The position numbers and the translations under genes are program-made. A stretch of 25,098 bases of DNA from a virus: positions 1 through 25,098 of the IMG/VR virus record IMGVR_UViG_3300042361_000040. One strand, given 5' to 3'. How positions within the stretch are numbered: position 1 is the first letter of the stretch; every line of letters begins with the position of its first letter. The notes beneath the pieces were generated by a model that made no database searches, had not been told where the DNA came from, and saw nothing but the letters and a program-made list of their open reading frames with translations. Shown here one piece after another: positions 13,888 through 20,803 of the stretch.

Positions 13888-13914
13888 TCCAGCGGACTAG
13901 GGTTTTCCCTAGTC
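13887..13914 (+). promoter_or_regulatory. Leader element with repeated 11-mer and hairpin before the 13940 gene
   Basis: ATCCAGCGGAC (13887-13897) repeats 13371-13381, each copy starting 52-53 bases before a start codon. It runs into GACTAGGG-TTTT-CCCTAGTC (13895-13914), a perfect 8-bp hairpin without a following T run, so it is unlikely to be a strong terminator. Confidence 0.5.
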
Positions 13915-13939
13915 TACTCAACATCTTAGGAGATTAATT

Positions 13940-14443
13940 ATGAGTATGCAAACTGACGTACTATCGGCGCACATCAATGTATCTGGACAGATGCTTGTTG
14001 GGCGTAACCGACTTAAAGGTTTAGCTATTACTGGCGGCGGAAGCGCTGGAAACATGTACTTATGGGATGCAACATCTGCACCAGTAGCCGCTACTTACGG
14101 TAGAAGTTCTACTGGCCTTATTACCGTGACGCTTAATGCACATGGTTTAGCTACTGGCGATCAAGTAGGTTTAATTTTTGCTGCTGGTACTGGCGGTCAA
14201 GGAACCACAGGTAACTACACAGTTACTAGAACTGGGGCAAACACCTATACGGTACAAGACATCAATGTAGGTTCAGTTACGGCTGGTGCCGCTGCTTTAC
14301 AGGGCACTAAATGGATTACTTCGGTTGATATTGCAGCAAATGAAGTAGTAACCATGCCACTTCCTGGACAGGGTATATTGTGCGACAACGGAATTTACGC
14401 AACTGTAACTAACCTGACTGGTTTAACCATATTCTATGGCTAA
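13940..14443 (+). CDS. Structural protein with inserted beta domain (probable)
   Basis: 167 residues beginning MSMQTDVLSAHINVSGQMLV. The flanks (1-50 and 120-167) read as one beta domain ('LKGLAITGGGSAGNMYLWDA', then 'GILCDNGIYATVTNLTGLTI'). Residues ~58-115 (starting 'GLITVTLNAHGLATGDQV', ending 'NTYTVQDINVG') resemble an Ig-like insertion seen in many phage structural proteins. The ribosome site is AGGAG. It ends inside the next gene's start (8-base overlap). Probably a virion surface or neck component. Confidence 0.76.
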   Translation: MSMQTDVLSAHINVSGQMLVGRNRLKGLAITGGGSAGNMYLWDATSAPVAATYGRSSTGLITVTLNAHGLATGDQVGLIFAAGTGGQGTTGNYTVTRTGANTYTVQDINVGSVTAGAAALQGTKWITSVDIAANEVVTMPLPGQGILCDNGIYATVTNLTGLTIFYG

Positions 14444-14693
14444 GAAAAAGGGGGTCTCTCTTGCGGTTGGTCGTGGTGAAAAGCTGCCTGTATCTAAGGG
14501 TGCTGGGCTTACCGCCAAAGGTCGTGCTAAATATAATGCAGCGACTGGCTCGAATCTAAAGGCTCCACAGCCTGAAGGTGGTGCCCGCAAGAAGTCATTC
14601 TGTGCCCGTATGTCTGGCATGCCTGGTCCGATGAAAGATGAGAAAGGTCGCCCTACTCGTAAAGCGGCTAGCTTAAAAAGGTGGAAATGCTAA
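14436..14693 (+). CDS. Small basic conserved phage protein (DUF6321-like)
   Basis: 85 residues, very basic: 'MAKKKGVSLAVGRGEKLPVS' at the start, 'KAPQPEGGARKKSFCARMSG' in the middle, 'PMKDEKGRPTRKAASLKRWKC' region at the end. I recall this arrangement, including the FCARMSGMPGP block, as a widespread small phage family (I believe DUF6321) without known function. Two Cys (residues 56 and 85). The start overlaps the preceding gene and the stop overlaps the holin-like gene (TAATG). Confidence 0.82.
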   Translation: MAKKKGVSLAVGRGEKLPVSKGAGLTAKGRAKYNAATGSNLKAPQPEGGARKKSFCARMSGMPGPMKDEKGRPTRKAASLKRWKC

Positions 14694-14878
14694 TGAAAGA
14701 TCATCTAAGCGAAGGCTCCAAACATATACTGGACGGGCTCTCATTAATCACAGTGTTAGGAGCTCTTGTGGATGTATTACCTGCCGTAGCCGCCCTGTTT
14801 ACTATTATCTGGACCGGCATCCGTATTTACGAAACTGGAACTGTACAAGGTTGGATTGAGCGTGCCAAGCGTAAGTAA
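14693..14878 (+). CDS. Holin-like small membrane protein
   Basis: 61 residues. I start at 14693, where the upstream stop and this start overlap as TAATG after a GGTGG site. Two hydrophobic segments (about 15-30, 'GLSLITVLGALVDVLP', and 31-45, 'AVAALFTIIWTGIRI') are joined by a short Pro turn and followed by a basic tail 'WIERAKRK'. That is the layout of class II holins, which open the inner membrane for lysis. The 'ILDGLS...ALFTIIWTGIRIYET' pattern is one I associate with annotated phage holins. No endolysin gene is in the window. Confidence 0.72.
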   Translation: MKDHLSEGSKHILDGLSLITVLGALVDVLPAVAALFTIIWTGIRIYETGTVQGWIERAKRK

Positions 14879-15221
14879 GAAACAACACAATTTCATGGCT
14901 GCCGTAGCCAAAAACCCATCCTTTGCTAAAAAGGTTGGAATTAAGCCCTCCGTTGGGGAGGAATTTATTAAGGCCGATAAAGGTCGTAAATTTAAAGAAG
15001 GTGGAGCTATGAAACATTCAGACATTAAGATGGACAAAAAAGTAGTTAAAAAAGCCGTTGGTATGCACGAGAAACAACTGCATGGCGGCAAGAAATCTGA
15101 CATGAGCAAATTAAGCTCAGGTGGCACGGCTGTTAAAAAAATGGCTCGTGGCGGCGGTTGCGAAGTTAAAGGTAAAACCAAAGGCAAAATGATTGCCATG
15201 AGAAAAGGTGGGAGCTGCTAA
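14862..15221 (+). CDS. Small basic Gly/Lys-rich protein with KGKT signature
   Basis: 119 residues from GTG at 14862 (MPSVSKKQHNFMAAVAKNPS). A TTG at 14856 with AAGG upstream is the alternative start. The N-terminal ~50 residues, 'KKQHNFMAAVAKNPSFAKKV' to 'ADKGRKFKEGG', form a recognisable small domain common in environmental phages. The rest is low-complexity, with 'GGGCEVKGKTKGKM' near the end, related to signatures in the next two proteins. Strongly basic, so nucleic-acid or membrane contact is plausible. Overlaps the holin-like gene by 17 bases. Function unknown. Confidence 0.78.
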   Translation: MPSVSKKQHNFMAAVAKNPSFAKKVGIKPSVGEEFIKADKGRKFKEGGAMKHSDIKMDKKVVKKAVGMHEKQLHGGKKSDMSKLSSGGTAVKKMARGGGCEVKGKTKGKMIAMRKGGSC

Positions 15222-15566
15222 ATGAAAAAAAGATATGATGAAGGTGGCGAAATAGAGTTTGAGTCCAAGATGGGACCCAACGAAAACATTGGTGACGACG
15301 TACGCGCCCGCGCTATGGCTGCAATGGCTGCTCGTGAATCAGGTGCTGAAATGCCTGAAGCCGAAGAGAAGCCAAAAGCAAAACCAAAGGCAAAACCAAA
15401 GGCAGAACCTAAAAAGAAAACTTCCTCATTTGAGGGTAGAACTTCTCCGTTTGCAGGTAAAACCTCTTCGTTTAAGAAAATGGCTAGCGGCGGTTCAGTA
15501 TCTTCAGCTTCCAAACGTGCTGATGGTTGCGCTATTAAGGGTAAAACCCGCGGAAAAATGGTGTAA
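15222..15566 (+). CDS. Small basic protein with Lys-Pro-Ala repeats and C-terminal KGKT signature
   Basis: 114 residues, starting directly after the previous stop. Residues ~48-65 are KPKAKPKAKPKAEPKKK, a histone-tail-like repeat coded by 12-base units, followed by two 'SSFEGRTSPF'-type segments. The end, 'SSASKRADGCAIKGKTRGKM', is nearly identical to the end of the next protein. The DNA of that stretch differs from the neighbour mostly at synonymous positions, which shows selection on the protein. Likely a DNA- or envelope-associated virion or late protein. Function unknown. Confidence 0.78.
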   Translation: MKKRYDEGGEIEFESKMGPNENIGDDVRARAMAAMAARESGAEMPEAEEKPKAKPKAKPKAEPKKKTSSFEGRTSPFAGKTSSFKKMASGGSVSSASKRADGCAIKGKTRGKMV

Positions 15567-15568
15567 TT

Positions 15569-15937
15569 GTGGTTAAGCCTGTTAACCCCTCTAACCCAAC
15601 TGGCGGAGACGGTAATGAGAAGTACGACCCGAAACCAAAGAGGGGTCCGGGCGAGTTCGATAAAGCTCTTGAAAAAGAGAAAGCTGAGCGTGCTCGTGCG
15701 GAACTAAATAAAATAGCTGAAGAAACACGGACAAAGAAAGATGCTGAACGTCCACGTACTTACACCGAACGTTTGCAGGATATGGGCAGATTACCTAAGC
15801 CAACTGGCGGCGGTGGAGCTGGTGGAGATTTCAGTGGCATGAAAGGTCTAGATAAACCGTTTAAAGCCGGTGGTAAGGTATCTAGTGCATCTAAACGAGC
15901 AGATGGCTGCGCAATTAGAGGGAAGACACGAGCATGA
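15569..15937 (+). CDS. Small charged protein with C-terminal KGKT-type signature
   Basis: 122 residues from GTG at 15569 (MVKPVNPSNPTGGDGNEKYD). The ribosome site is weak. Residues ~30-60 are a charged helix ('DKALEKEKAERARAELNKIA') and ~75-95 are Gly-rich. The C-terminus 'SSASKRADGCAIRGKTRA' duplicates the signature of the preceding protein. The stop overlaps the next start (ATGA). With its neighbours it forms a block of short paralogue-tailed proteins beside the holin-like gene. Confidence 0.75.
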   Translation: MVKPVNPSNPTGGDGNEKYDPKPKRGPGEFDKALEKEKAERARAELNKIAEETRTKKDAERPRTYTERLQDMGRLPKPTGGGGAGGDFSGMKGLDKPFKAGGKVSSASKRADGCAIRGKTRA

Positions 15938-16206
15938 GACCAAGCAGAGGTATGGGCGCTGTAATGCCGTCTAAGATGGGTAAAGGCGTTAAGAAGAAAC
16001 GTCGTGACAATACAGACTTCACTCAGTATGCTGAGGGTGGTAAGGTTAACGAAGCCGGCAACTATACCAAGCCAGAACTTCGTAAGCGCATCGTATCTCA
16101 AGTTAAATCTGCTGCGACGCATGGCACAGGTGCTGGTCAATGGTCAGCTCGTAAAGCCCAGCTAGTAGCTAAGAAATATAAGGCCGCCGGTGGCGGATAT
16201 AAATAA
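15934..16206 (+). CDS. Small basic conserved phage protein
   Basis: 90 residues, very basic. Residues ~30-90 ('YAEGGKVNEAGNYTKPELRK' then 'THGTGAGQWSARKAQLVAKK' and 'YKAAGGGYK') form a compact conserved block that I recall from many environmental phages. The N-terminus is a basic Gly/Met-rich tail (MRPSRGMGAVMPSKMGKGVK). The start overlaps the previous stop in ATGA, and the stop overlaps a start at 16206 in TAATG. No known function. Confidence 0.8.
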   Translation: MRPSRGMGAVMPSKMGKGVKKKRRDNTDFTQYAEGGKVNEAGNYTKPELRKRIVSQVKSAATHGTGAGQWSARKAQLVAKKYKAAGGGYK

Positions 16207-16478
16207 TGTTTAAATGGCTCTGGAGGTTATTCGGTGGCACTAGCGAAATCACAACGCAGCCTCAAAGCGTGGGGCAAGCAGGACTGGACAACCAAGTCGG
16301 GAAAAAAGTCGTCCGAAACCGGCGAGCGGTACCTGCCAAAAAAAGCAATTCAGTCGCTAAGCCCGCAGGAGTACGCAGCAACAACACGAGCAAAACGAGC
16401 GGGAAAAGCGCAGGGAAAGCAGTTCGTGCCCCAGCCAGCAAAAGTAAAAGCAAAAGTAAAGCCGTTTCGAAAGGTTAA
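16206..16478 (+). CDS. Possible overlapping out-of-frame ORF (90 codons)
   Basis: Starts at the TAATG overlap with the previous stop, as real genes here do, and reads 'MFKWLWRLFGGTSEITTQPQ' then a basic Ser/Lys-rich tail. From 16234 on it shares its DNA with the better-supported 16234-16482 gene in another frame. Either the first ~10 codons act as a leader that feeds ribosomes to 16234, or a second protein is made. Low confidence. Confidence 0.3.
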   Translation: MFKWLWRLFGGTSEITTQPQSVGQAGLDNQVGKKVVRNRRAVPAKKSNSVAKPAGVRSNNTSKTSGKSAGKAVRAPASKSKSKSKAVSKG

Positions 16479-16482
16479 GTAA
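16234..16482 (+). CDS. Small basic conserved phage protein (DUF5872-like)
   Basis: 82 residues from GTG at 16234, with a perfect GGAGG seven bases upstream. The blocks 'SQRSLKAWGKQDWTTKSGKK', 'SETGERYLPKKAIQSLSPQE' and 'YAATTRAKRAGKAQGKQFV' are ones I know from a common small phage and algal-virus family (I believe DUF5872). Strongly basic, with a Lys-rich tail. Function unknown. The stop overlaps the next start (TAATG). The strong ribosome site and the conserved blocks favour this frame over the overlapping 16206 frame. Confidence 0.8.
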   Translation: MALAKSQRSLKAWGKQDWTTKSGKKSSETGERYLPKKAIQSLSPQEYAATTRAKRAGKAQGKQFVPQPAKVKAKVKPFRKVK

Positions 16483-17411
16483 TGGCAAATACATCGGGTA
16501 CCGAGTCGTTTAATTTAGAGCTAACAGACCTCGTAGAAGAGGCTTTTGAGCGTTGTGGGCTCGAGATGCGCTCTGGATATGACTTGCGTACTGCACGTCG
16601 TAGCTTGAATCTATTGACGATTGAGTGGGCTAACCGTGGTATTAACCTGTGGACGGTTGAGCAGGGGCAGATTCTAATGAACACTGGGCAGGCCATTTAC
16701 CCCATTCCAGTTGATACGATTGACCTTTTGGATACCGTAGTTAGAACCAACAACGGGCAAGGTACTAACCAAATTGATATTAATATCAGCCGGATTAGCG
16801 AGTCTACGTATATTACGATTCCAAATAAAAATGCTGTAGGACGCCCAATTCAGGTGTGGATTAACCGCCAGTCGGGGCAGCTTCCTACTATCCCACAAGC
16901 TACTTTAAACGGGGCTATTAGCTCTACAGACACAACTATTACCTTAAACAACGTATATCAGCTGCCAACTCAAGGCTTTGTGAACATCGGGGCGGAGACA
17001 ATAGGCTACCAAAATATCGTTGGTAATCAGATAATTAACGCTTGGCGGGCCCAGAACAATACAGTTGCTGCAGCGCATGCAAATGCAGCTCAGGTATTTG
17101 TAAACAACTTACCATCAATTAACGTATGGCCTACCCCTAACGACCCAGGCAATCAATACACCTTTGTGTACTATAGAATGCGCCGTATACAGGATGCTGG
17201 TGGTGGTGTGAACGTGGCTGATATTCCGTTTAGGCTTATCCCGTGCATGGTAGCGGGCCTGGCTCATATGATAAGTATGAAGACCCCAGCTGCTGACCCA
17301 AACAGGGTGCAGATGCTAAAAATGGACTACGAACAGCAGTGGCAATTAGCTGCCGACGAAGACCGGGAAAAGGCAGCGGACAGGTATGTACCACGGCAGC
17401 TGTTCTATTAA
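16482..17411 (+). CDS. Head-to-tail adaptor (P22 gp4-like, probable)
   Basis: 309 residues. The N-terminal helical block 'LELTDLVEEAFERCGLEMRS' and 'TARRSLNLLTIEWANRGINL' (~12-58) matches the adaptor family that binds under the portal (P22 gp4, T7 gp11 type). Residues ~140-205 ('GAISSTDTTITLNNVYQLPT' ... 'INAWRAQNNTVAAAHANAAQ') look like an inserted beta domain. The C-terminal helix 'MLKMDYEQQWQLAADEDREK' fits contact with a ring neighbour. Together with the 18286 gene it should close the portal vertex and join the tail. Confidence 0.78.
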   Translation: MANTSGTESFNLELTDLVEEAFERCGLEMRSGYDLRTARRSLNLLTIEWANRGINLWTVEQGQILMNTGQAIYPIPVDTIDLLDTVVRTNNGQGTNQIDINISRISESTYITIPNKNAVGRPIQVWINRQSGQLPTIPQATLNGAISSTDTTITLNNVYQLPTQGFVNIGAETIGYQNIVGNQIINAWRAQNNTVAAAHANAAQVFVNNLPSINVWPTPNDPGNQYTFVYYRMRRIQDAGGGVNVADIPFRLIPCMVAGLAHMISMKTPAADPNRVQMLKMDYEQQWQLAADEDREKAADRYVPRQLFY

Positions 17412-17419
17412 GGTAAAAA

Positions 17420-17809
17420 ATGCCTAGTAAATACGCTTCTGGTAAAAATTCGATTGCCGAATGCGATCGGTGTGGGCAGCGCTACAAGTTAACAGAGCTA
17501 AAACAAGAGGTTATTAAGACCAAGTTGTACCAGATTAAAGTGTGCCCAACATGTTGGGATCCAGATCAACCACAATTATCATTAGGTTTATACCCAGTTA
17601 ACGACCCACAAGCAGTGCGGGAACCGAGACCAGATGTAAGTTATCAAGTATCAGGTGTGGGACCAGACGGGTTTCCTGAAGGTGGTAGTCGGGTGTTTCA
17701 GTGGGGGTATAACCCAGTAGGCGGTTCACGGGAAAATGATGATGGTTTAACACCAAATAACTTGGTAATTAACGTAGAAGTAGGTACAGTAACGGTAACG
17801 ACAACATAG
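17420..17809 (+). CDS. Phage protein with N-terminal zinc ribbon
   Basis: 129 residues. Cys15-x2-Cys18 ('ECDRCGQRYKL') and Cys42-x2-Cys45 ('VCPTCWDPDQPQL') form a four-Cys zinc ribbon around a Lys-rich strand pair. The rest ('LGLYPVNDPQAVREPRPDVS', then a beta-rich Val/Thr tail) is probably a binding region. I recall this pattern in the neck or tail region of related phages, without a known function. It follows the adaptor gene after eight bases and may be a minor structural or assembly factor. Confidence 0.8.
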   Translation: MPSKYASGKNSIAECDRCGQRYKLTELKQEVIKTKLYQIKVCPTCWDPDQPQLSLGLYPVNDPQAVREPRPDVSYQVSGVGPDGFPEGGSRVFQWGYNPVGGSRENDDGLTPNNLVINVEVGTVTVTTT

Positions 17810-17818
17810 GAGTTTAAA

Positions 17819-18010
17819 ATGTATAAATCAGGCGCAGATGGCATTACCAAAAAAGGCAAAACTGAGGGCAAAAACCTTGGTGATTCAGGTCCTAAAGTAA
17901 TGGGTTTACAGGGTGGCAAGAAAACTGCTGGTGTAAAGAACATAGATCTAAAAACAATGGGTCGTGGCCTTGCTAAGGTCAAGAACCAAAAAGCAGGAAG
18001 AGGTCGTTAA
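17819..18010 (+). CDS. Small basic protein with N-terminal KGKT-like signature
   Basis: 63 residues, beginning MYKSGADGITKKGKTEGKNL. 'GADGITKKGKTEG' resembles the 'ADGCAIKGKTRG' signature at the C-termini of the 15222 and 15569 products, but here it is at the N-terminus. Basic and Gly-rich, no membrane span. AGGAG lies upstream. The neighbours are a zinc-ribbon protein and another small basic protein. Function unknown. Confidence 0.72.
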   Translation: MYKSGADGITKKGKTEGKNLGDSGPKVMGLQGGKKTAGVKNIDLKTMGRGLAKVKNQKAGRGR

Positions 18011-18012
18011 TC

Positions 18013-18276
18013 ATGGCTAAATACTCTAAAAAAGTAATGGGTAAAGAAGTTGGTGCAGCTGCTGTATATGCAGAGCCACATACCATGTCAGGTAAAAAAG
18101 TAACCACAGCAAAGTCTGCTGTTACTAAGTCTGGCAACGGCGTAGACAGCGTTAATATGTCTGTAGGTGGCTATACCAAGAAGAACGATCAACCTATCAA
18201 CAAGCATGGTGAGATGAAGATTCGCGGTACTGGCGCAGCAACTAAGGGTGTAATGGCACGAGGGCCAATGGCTTAA
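18013..18276 (+). CDS. Small basic conserved phage protein
   Basis: 87 residues beginning MAKYSKKVMGKEVGAAAVYA. The end, 'EMKIRGTGAATKGVMARGPM', is a block I recall in small proteins of environmental phages next to adaptor genes. Basic, with Ser/Thr/Gly-rich middle. No Cys and no membrane span. It precedes the SU10-type adaptor gene by nine bases. Possibly a chaperone or binding partner of that adaptor. That is a guess from position. Confidence 0.74.
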   Translation: MAKYSKKVMGKEVGAAAVYAEPHTMSGKKVTTAKSAVTKSGNGVDSVNMSVGGYTKKNDQPINKHGEMKIRGTGAATKGVMARGPMA

Positions 18277-18285
18277 GGGTAACTA

Positions 18286-19200
18286 ATGAACTATGTTCAA
18301 CTGTATCAAGCGATACAAGACTATGCGGAGTCTAGCGAACAGCTATTCGTAGATAACATATCTACGTTTGTTCGTCAGGCTGAGCAGCGCATTTACAACA
18401 CGGTTCAGCTGCCACCATTGCGTAAGAACGTGACAGGCACATTGACGTCAGGTAATAAGTATCTCTCTGCGCCAAACGACTATCTGTCTACCTTTTCGCT
18501 GGCAGTAATTAAGGCCGATGGCAGTTACGAATACTTACTTAACAAAGATGTTAACTTTATCCGTCAGGCGTATCCGCAGCCGACTGATACGGGTGAGCCT
18601 AAGTATTATGCCTTGTTTGGACCGCAATATACGCTTACGAACGAACTTAGCTTCATTCTTGGGCCAACGCCAGATTCAAGCTACAACGTAGAGATGCACT
18701 ATTTCTACTACCCAATATCGATTGTGCAAGGCGCTATAACCTCTGGCACGATTACCGCTGGGTCTGGTTATATCAACAACTTGTACAGTAACGTACCTAT
18801 TACAGGCGGTTCGGGTAATGGCGCTACGGCTAACATTACGGTGTCTGGCAACGTAGTTACGAACGTTCGCTTTAACAACTTAGGTAACTTCTACGTGGTT
18901 GGTGACATTGTTTCTGCCGCTACTAGTAGCCTTGGTGGCACAGGATCTGGATTCCAGTTTACGATTACTGCGGTGGATAACACCCTTGGCACAAGCTGGG
19001 TTGGTGATAACTACGATCCGTGCTTACTTTATGGCTCATTGCGTGAGGCTGTTCTGTTTCAAAAAGGTGAACAGGATATGGTTGCTTACTACGAAAAACA
19101 GTTTCAAGAGGCCATGGCTCAATTGAATCGTCTTGGTACAGGTCTTGAGCGCGGTGATGCATACCGTGATGGGCAAGCTAAAATTAAGGTTAACCCATGA
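18286..19200 (+). CDS. Adaptor protein, SU10-adaptor-like, with inserted beta domain
   Basis: 304 residues. 'NYVQLYQAIQDYAESSEQLF', 'FVRQAEQRIYNTVQLPPLRK' and 'YLLNKDVNFIRQAYP' are the blocks of the phage adaptor family typified by phage SU10. The C-terminal 'DPCLLYGSLREAVLFQKGEQ' with its following long helix also fits. Residues ~148-230 (starting 'GTITAGSGYINNLYSNVPIT', with 'GGSGNGATANITVSG') are a Gly/Ser-rich beta domain inserted between the two halves. It probably forms the second ring below the portal. The stop overlaps the next start (ATGA). Confidence 0.82.
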   Translation: MNYVQLYQAIQDYAESSEQLFVDNISTFVRQAEQRIYNTVQLPPLRKNVTGTLTSGNKYLSAPNDYLSTFSLAVIKADGSYEYLLNKDVNFIRQAYPQPTDTGEPKYYALFGPQYTLTNELSFILGPTPDSSYNVEMHYFYYPISIVQGAITSGTITAGSGYINNLYSNVPITGGSGNGATANITVSGNVVTNVRFNNLGNFYVVGDIVSAATSSLGGTGSGFQFTITAVDNTLGTSWVGDNYDPCLLYGSLREAVLFQKGEQDMVAYYEKQFQEAMAQLNRLGTGLERGDAYRDGQAKIKVNP

Positions 19201-19607
19201 TCCAGCAAGGCGCTACAACGGTATTCAAACTCAATCTCTTAAACGGGGTTGAGAGCTTTACTACGGATACATACAAGATTGCCCTGTACACGGCTCTAGC
19301 TGATTTAGGTCCTACGACTACTGTGTATACAACGACTAATGAGATTACGGGTACGGGGTATGTAGCTGGTGGCAAGACCCTTGTAAACGTTGTTCCTGCT
19401 GCTAATAATGAGGTAGCATTTATCTCGTTTTTAAATGTAACTTGGGACCCAGCGAGCTTTACTGCTAGGGGTGCATTAATTTACAATAGTGCAACTAGTG
19501 CTGCTGTAGCGGTTTTAGATTTTGGATCGGATAAAACGGCGTCTAATACGTTTACCGTGACTTTCCCAACGGCGACATCATCTGACGCCATTATTCGGTT
19601 AAATTAA
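19197..19607 (+). CDS. Beta-rich phage structural protein
   Basis: 136 residues beginning MIQQGATTVFKLNLLNGVES. Blocks 'TYKIALYTALADLGPTTTVY', 'EITGTGYVAGGKTLVNVVPA' and 'GALIYNSATSAAVAVLDFGS' recur in tailed-phage structural proteins near the neck and tail fibres. All-beta in appearance, with no Cys. Starts inside the adaptor stop. A tail or neck component is likely. The specific role is unknown. Confidence 0.78.
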   Translation: MIQQGATTVFKLNLLNGVESFTTDTYKIALYTALADLGPTTTVYTTTNEITGTGYVAGGKTLVNVVPAANNEVAFISFLNVTWDPASFTARGALIYNSATSAAVAVLDFGSDKTASNTFTVTFPTATSSDAIIRLN

Positions 19608-19616
19608 GGAGTATTT

Positions 19617-20210
19617 ATGAGTTCTGAAATTACAAAACTAGGCGATAACTTCGGAGCTAGTGCTTCCTATGGTGGCGGCTCAGTCGAAACTGTTGGTCTT
19701 GAAGGTGTATACGTGGCAGAGTGCTTTGATTCTGAGGGAAACCTTAAGTGGAGCGACACAATCCCTAACCTTACAACCAACGTAGGTCGTAAGAACATAA
19801 TGGATTCTTACTTTGCTAATACAGGCGGCGGCGCAATTGTTATGGGCTTAGGAGGCGCAAATGGCTCTGGTACGTTTACTCCTGCTTATGCTGATACTCA
19901 AGCTAGTCATGCTGGCTGGTTTGAAGTTGGCGGTGCTAACGCCCCAACCTACTCTGGAACCCGTAAAACTCCAAGTTTCTCAGCAGCAACAACGGCGAAT
20001 CCATCCGTCCTGTCAACGAGTGCCGCTGTCGTGTTTAGCATGACCAGCTCTGGAACTGTATATGGCGCGTTCATTAACGTAGGTGGATCTACAGCGATTG
20101 ATAACACCACAGGCACTTTGTTTAGTATCGGTGCATTTACGGCTGGTTCTAAAACGGTTACTTCTGGCGATACCATCAACGTCACCTACACGCTGTCGGC
20201 TGCTGGCTAA
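19617..20210 (+). CDS. Probable tail or virion structural protein
   Basis: 197 residues beginning MSSEITKLGDNFGASASYGG. 'GVYVAECFDSEGNLKWSDTI' and 'NIMDSYFANTGGGAIVMGLG' are blocks I recall from structural proteins near phage tail genes. The C-terminal half is a Thr/Ser/Ala-rich beta region. It follows its neighbour by a TAAGGAG junction. Its sequence does not reveal an enzymatic function. Confidence 0.77.
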   Translation: MSSEITKLGDNFGASASYGGGSVETVGLEGVYVAECFDSEGNLKWSDTIPNLTTNVGRKNIMDSYFANTGGGAIVMGLGGANGSGTFTPAYADTQASHAGWFEVGGANAPTYSGTRKTPSFSAATTANPSVLSTSAAVVFSMTSSGTVYGAFINVGGSTAIDNTTGTLFSIGAFTAGSKTVTSGDTINVTYTLSAAG

Positions 20211-20220
20211 GGAGCTTTAA

Positions 20221-20802
20221 ATGGCTCTTCAGTTAAAAGATAGGGTACTAGAAACTGCCTCGGCTCCTGGCACAGGCACAGTTACCCTTCTTGGCGCTTC
20301 GTTAGGATACCAATCCTTCAATACCGCTTTAACTAGCGGTAATACCACTTATTACACGATTGCGGATCTAGGCGGCGCTAACTGGGAAGTTGGAGTTGGT
20401 ACGTTTACTGCGCCAGACCAATTAACCCGTGACACAATTTTAGAGTCTAGCGCTGGTGGTGTTGCGGTTAACTTTAGCTCTGGAATACAGAATGTATTTG
20501 TTACGTACCCTGCTGAAAAGTCAGTTAATTTAGACGCTTCGGGTAATGTGTCACCATTAGGAACAATTGCTTCTGGTACGTGGAACGCAACTGCTATTGG
20601 CGCAGCTTATGGCGGTACTGGGCAGACTTCCTTAACTTCAAACAACGTAATTTTAGGTAACGGCACGTCTGGCGTTCAGTTTGTTGCTCCTGGCACAACG
20701 GCAAACGTACTAACTTCAAATGGTACAACATGGACTTCTGCTGCTCTTCCAGCTATTGCGTCACCCGATGATGCGTACTTCTTATCTTTTATGATGGGCT
20801 AA
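20221..20802 (+). CDS. Tail-fibre-type protein
   Basis: 193 residues. The N-terminus 'MALQLKDRVLETASAPGTGT' with 'VTLLGASLGYQSFNTAL' and 'WEVGVGTFTAPDQLTRDTIL', then 'NVFVTYPAEKSV', forms a beta domain common at the head of phage fibre proteins. The following Gly-rich stretch 'YGGTGQTSLTSNNVILGNGT' is a repeat type seen in trimeric fibre shafts. It is short for a whole fibre, so it may be a connector or base-plate-attachment piece that binds the longer S74 fibre two genes downstream. Confidence 0.75.
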   Translation: MALQLKDRVLETASAPGTGTVTLLGASLGYQSFNTALTSGNTTYYTIADLGGANWEVGVGTFTAPDQLTRDTILESSAGGVAVNFSSGIQNVFVTYPAEKSVNLDASGNVSPLGTIASGTWNATAIGAAYGGTGQTSLTSNNVILGNGTSGVQFVAPGTTANVLTSNGTTWTSAALPAIASPDDAYFLSFMMG

Positions 20803-20803
20803 T

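Noticed and set aside
13895-13914. Hairpin GACTAGGG-TTTT-CCCTAGTC as a terminator
   Set aside because: No T run follows it and the next gene starts 26 bases later, so I list it as a leader element instead.
14777-15199. 140-codon frame on the - strand
   Set aside because: Shadow of the holin-like gene and the small basic protein. No start signal, and it opposes the direction of a dense operon.
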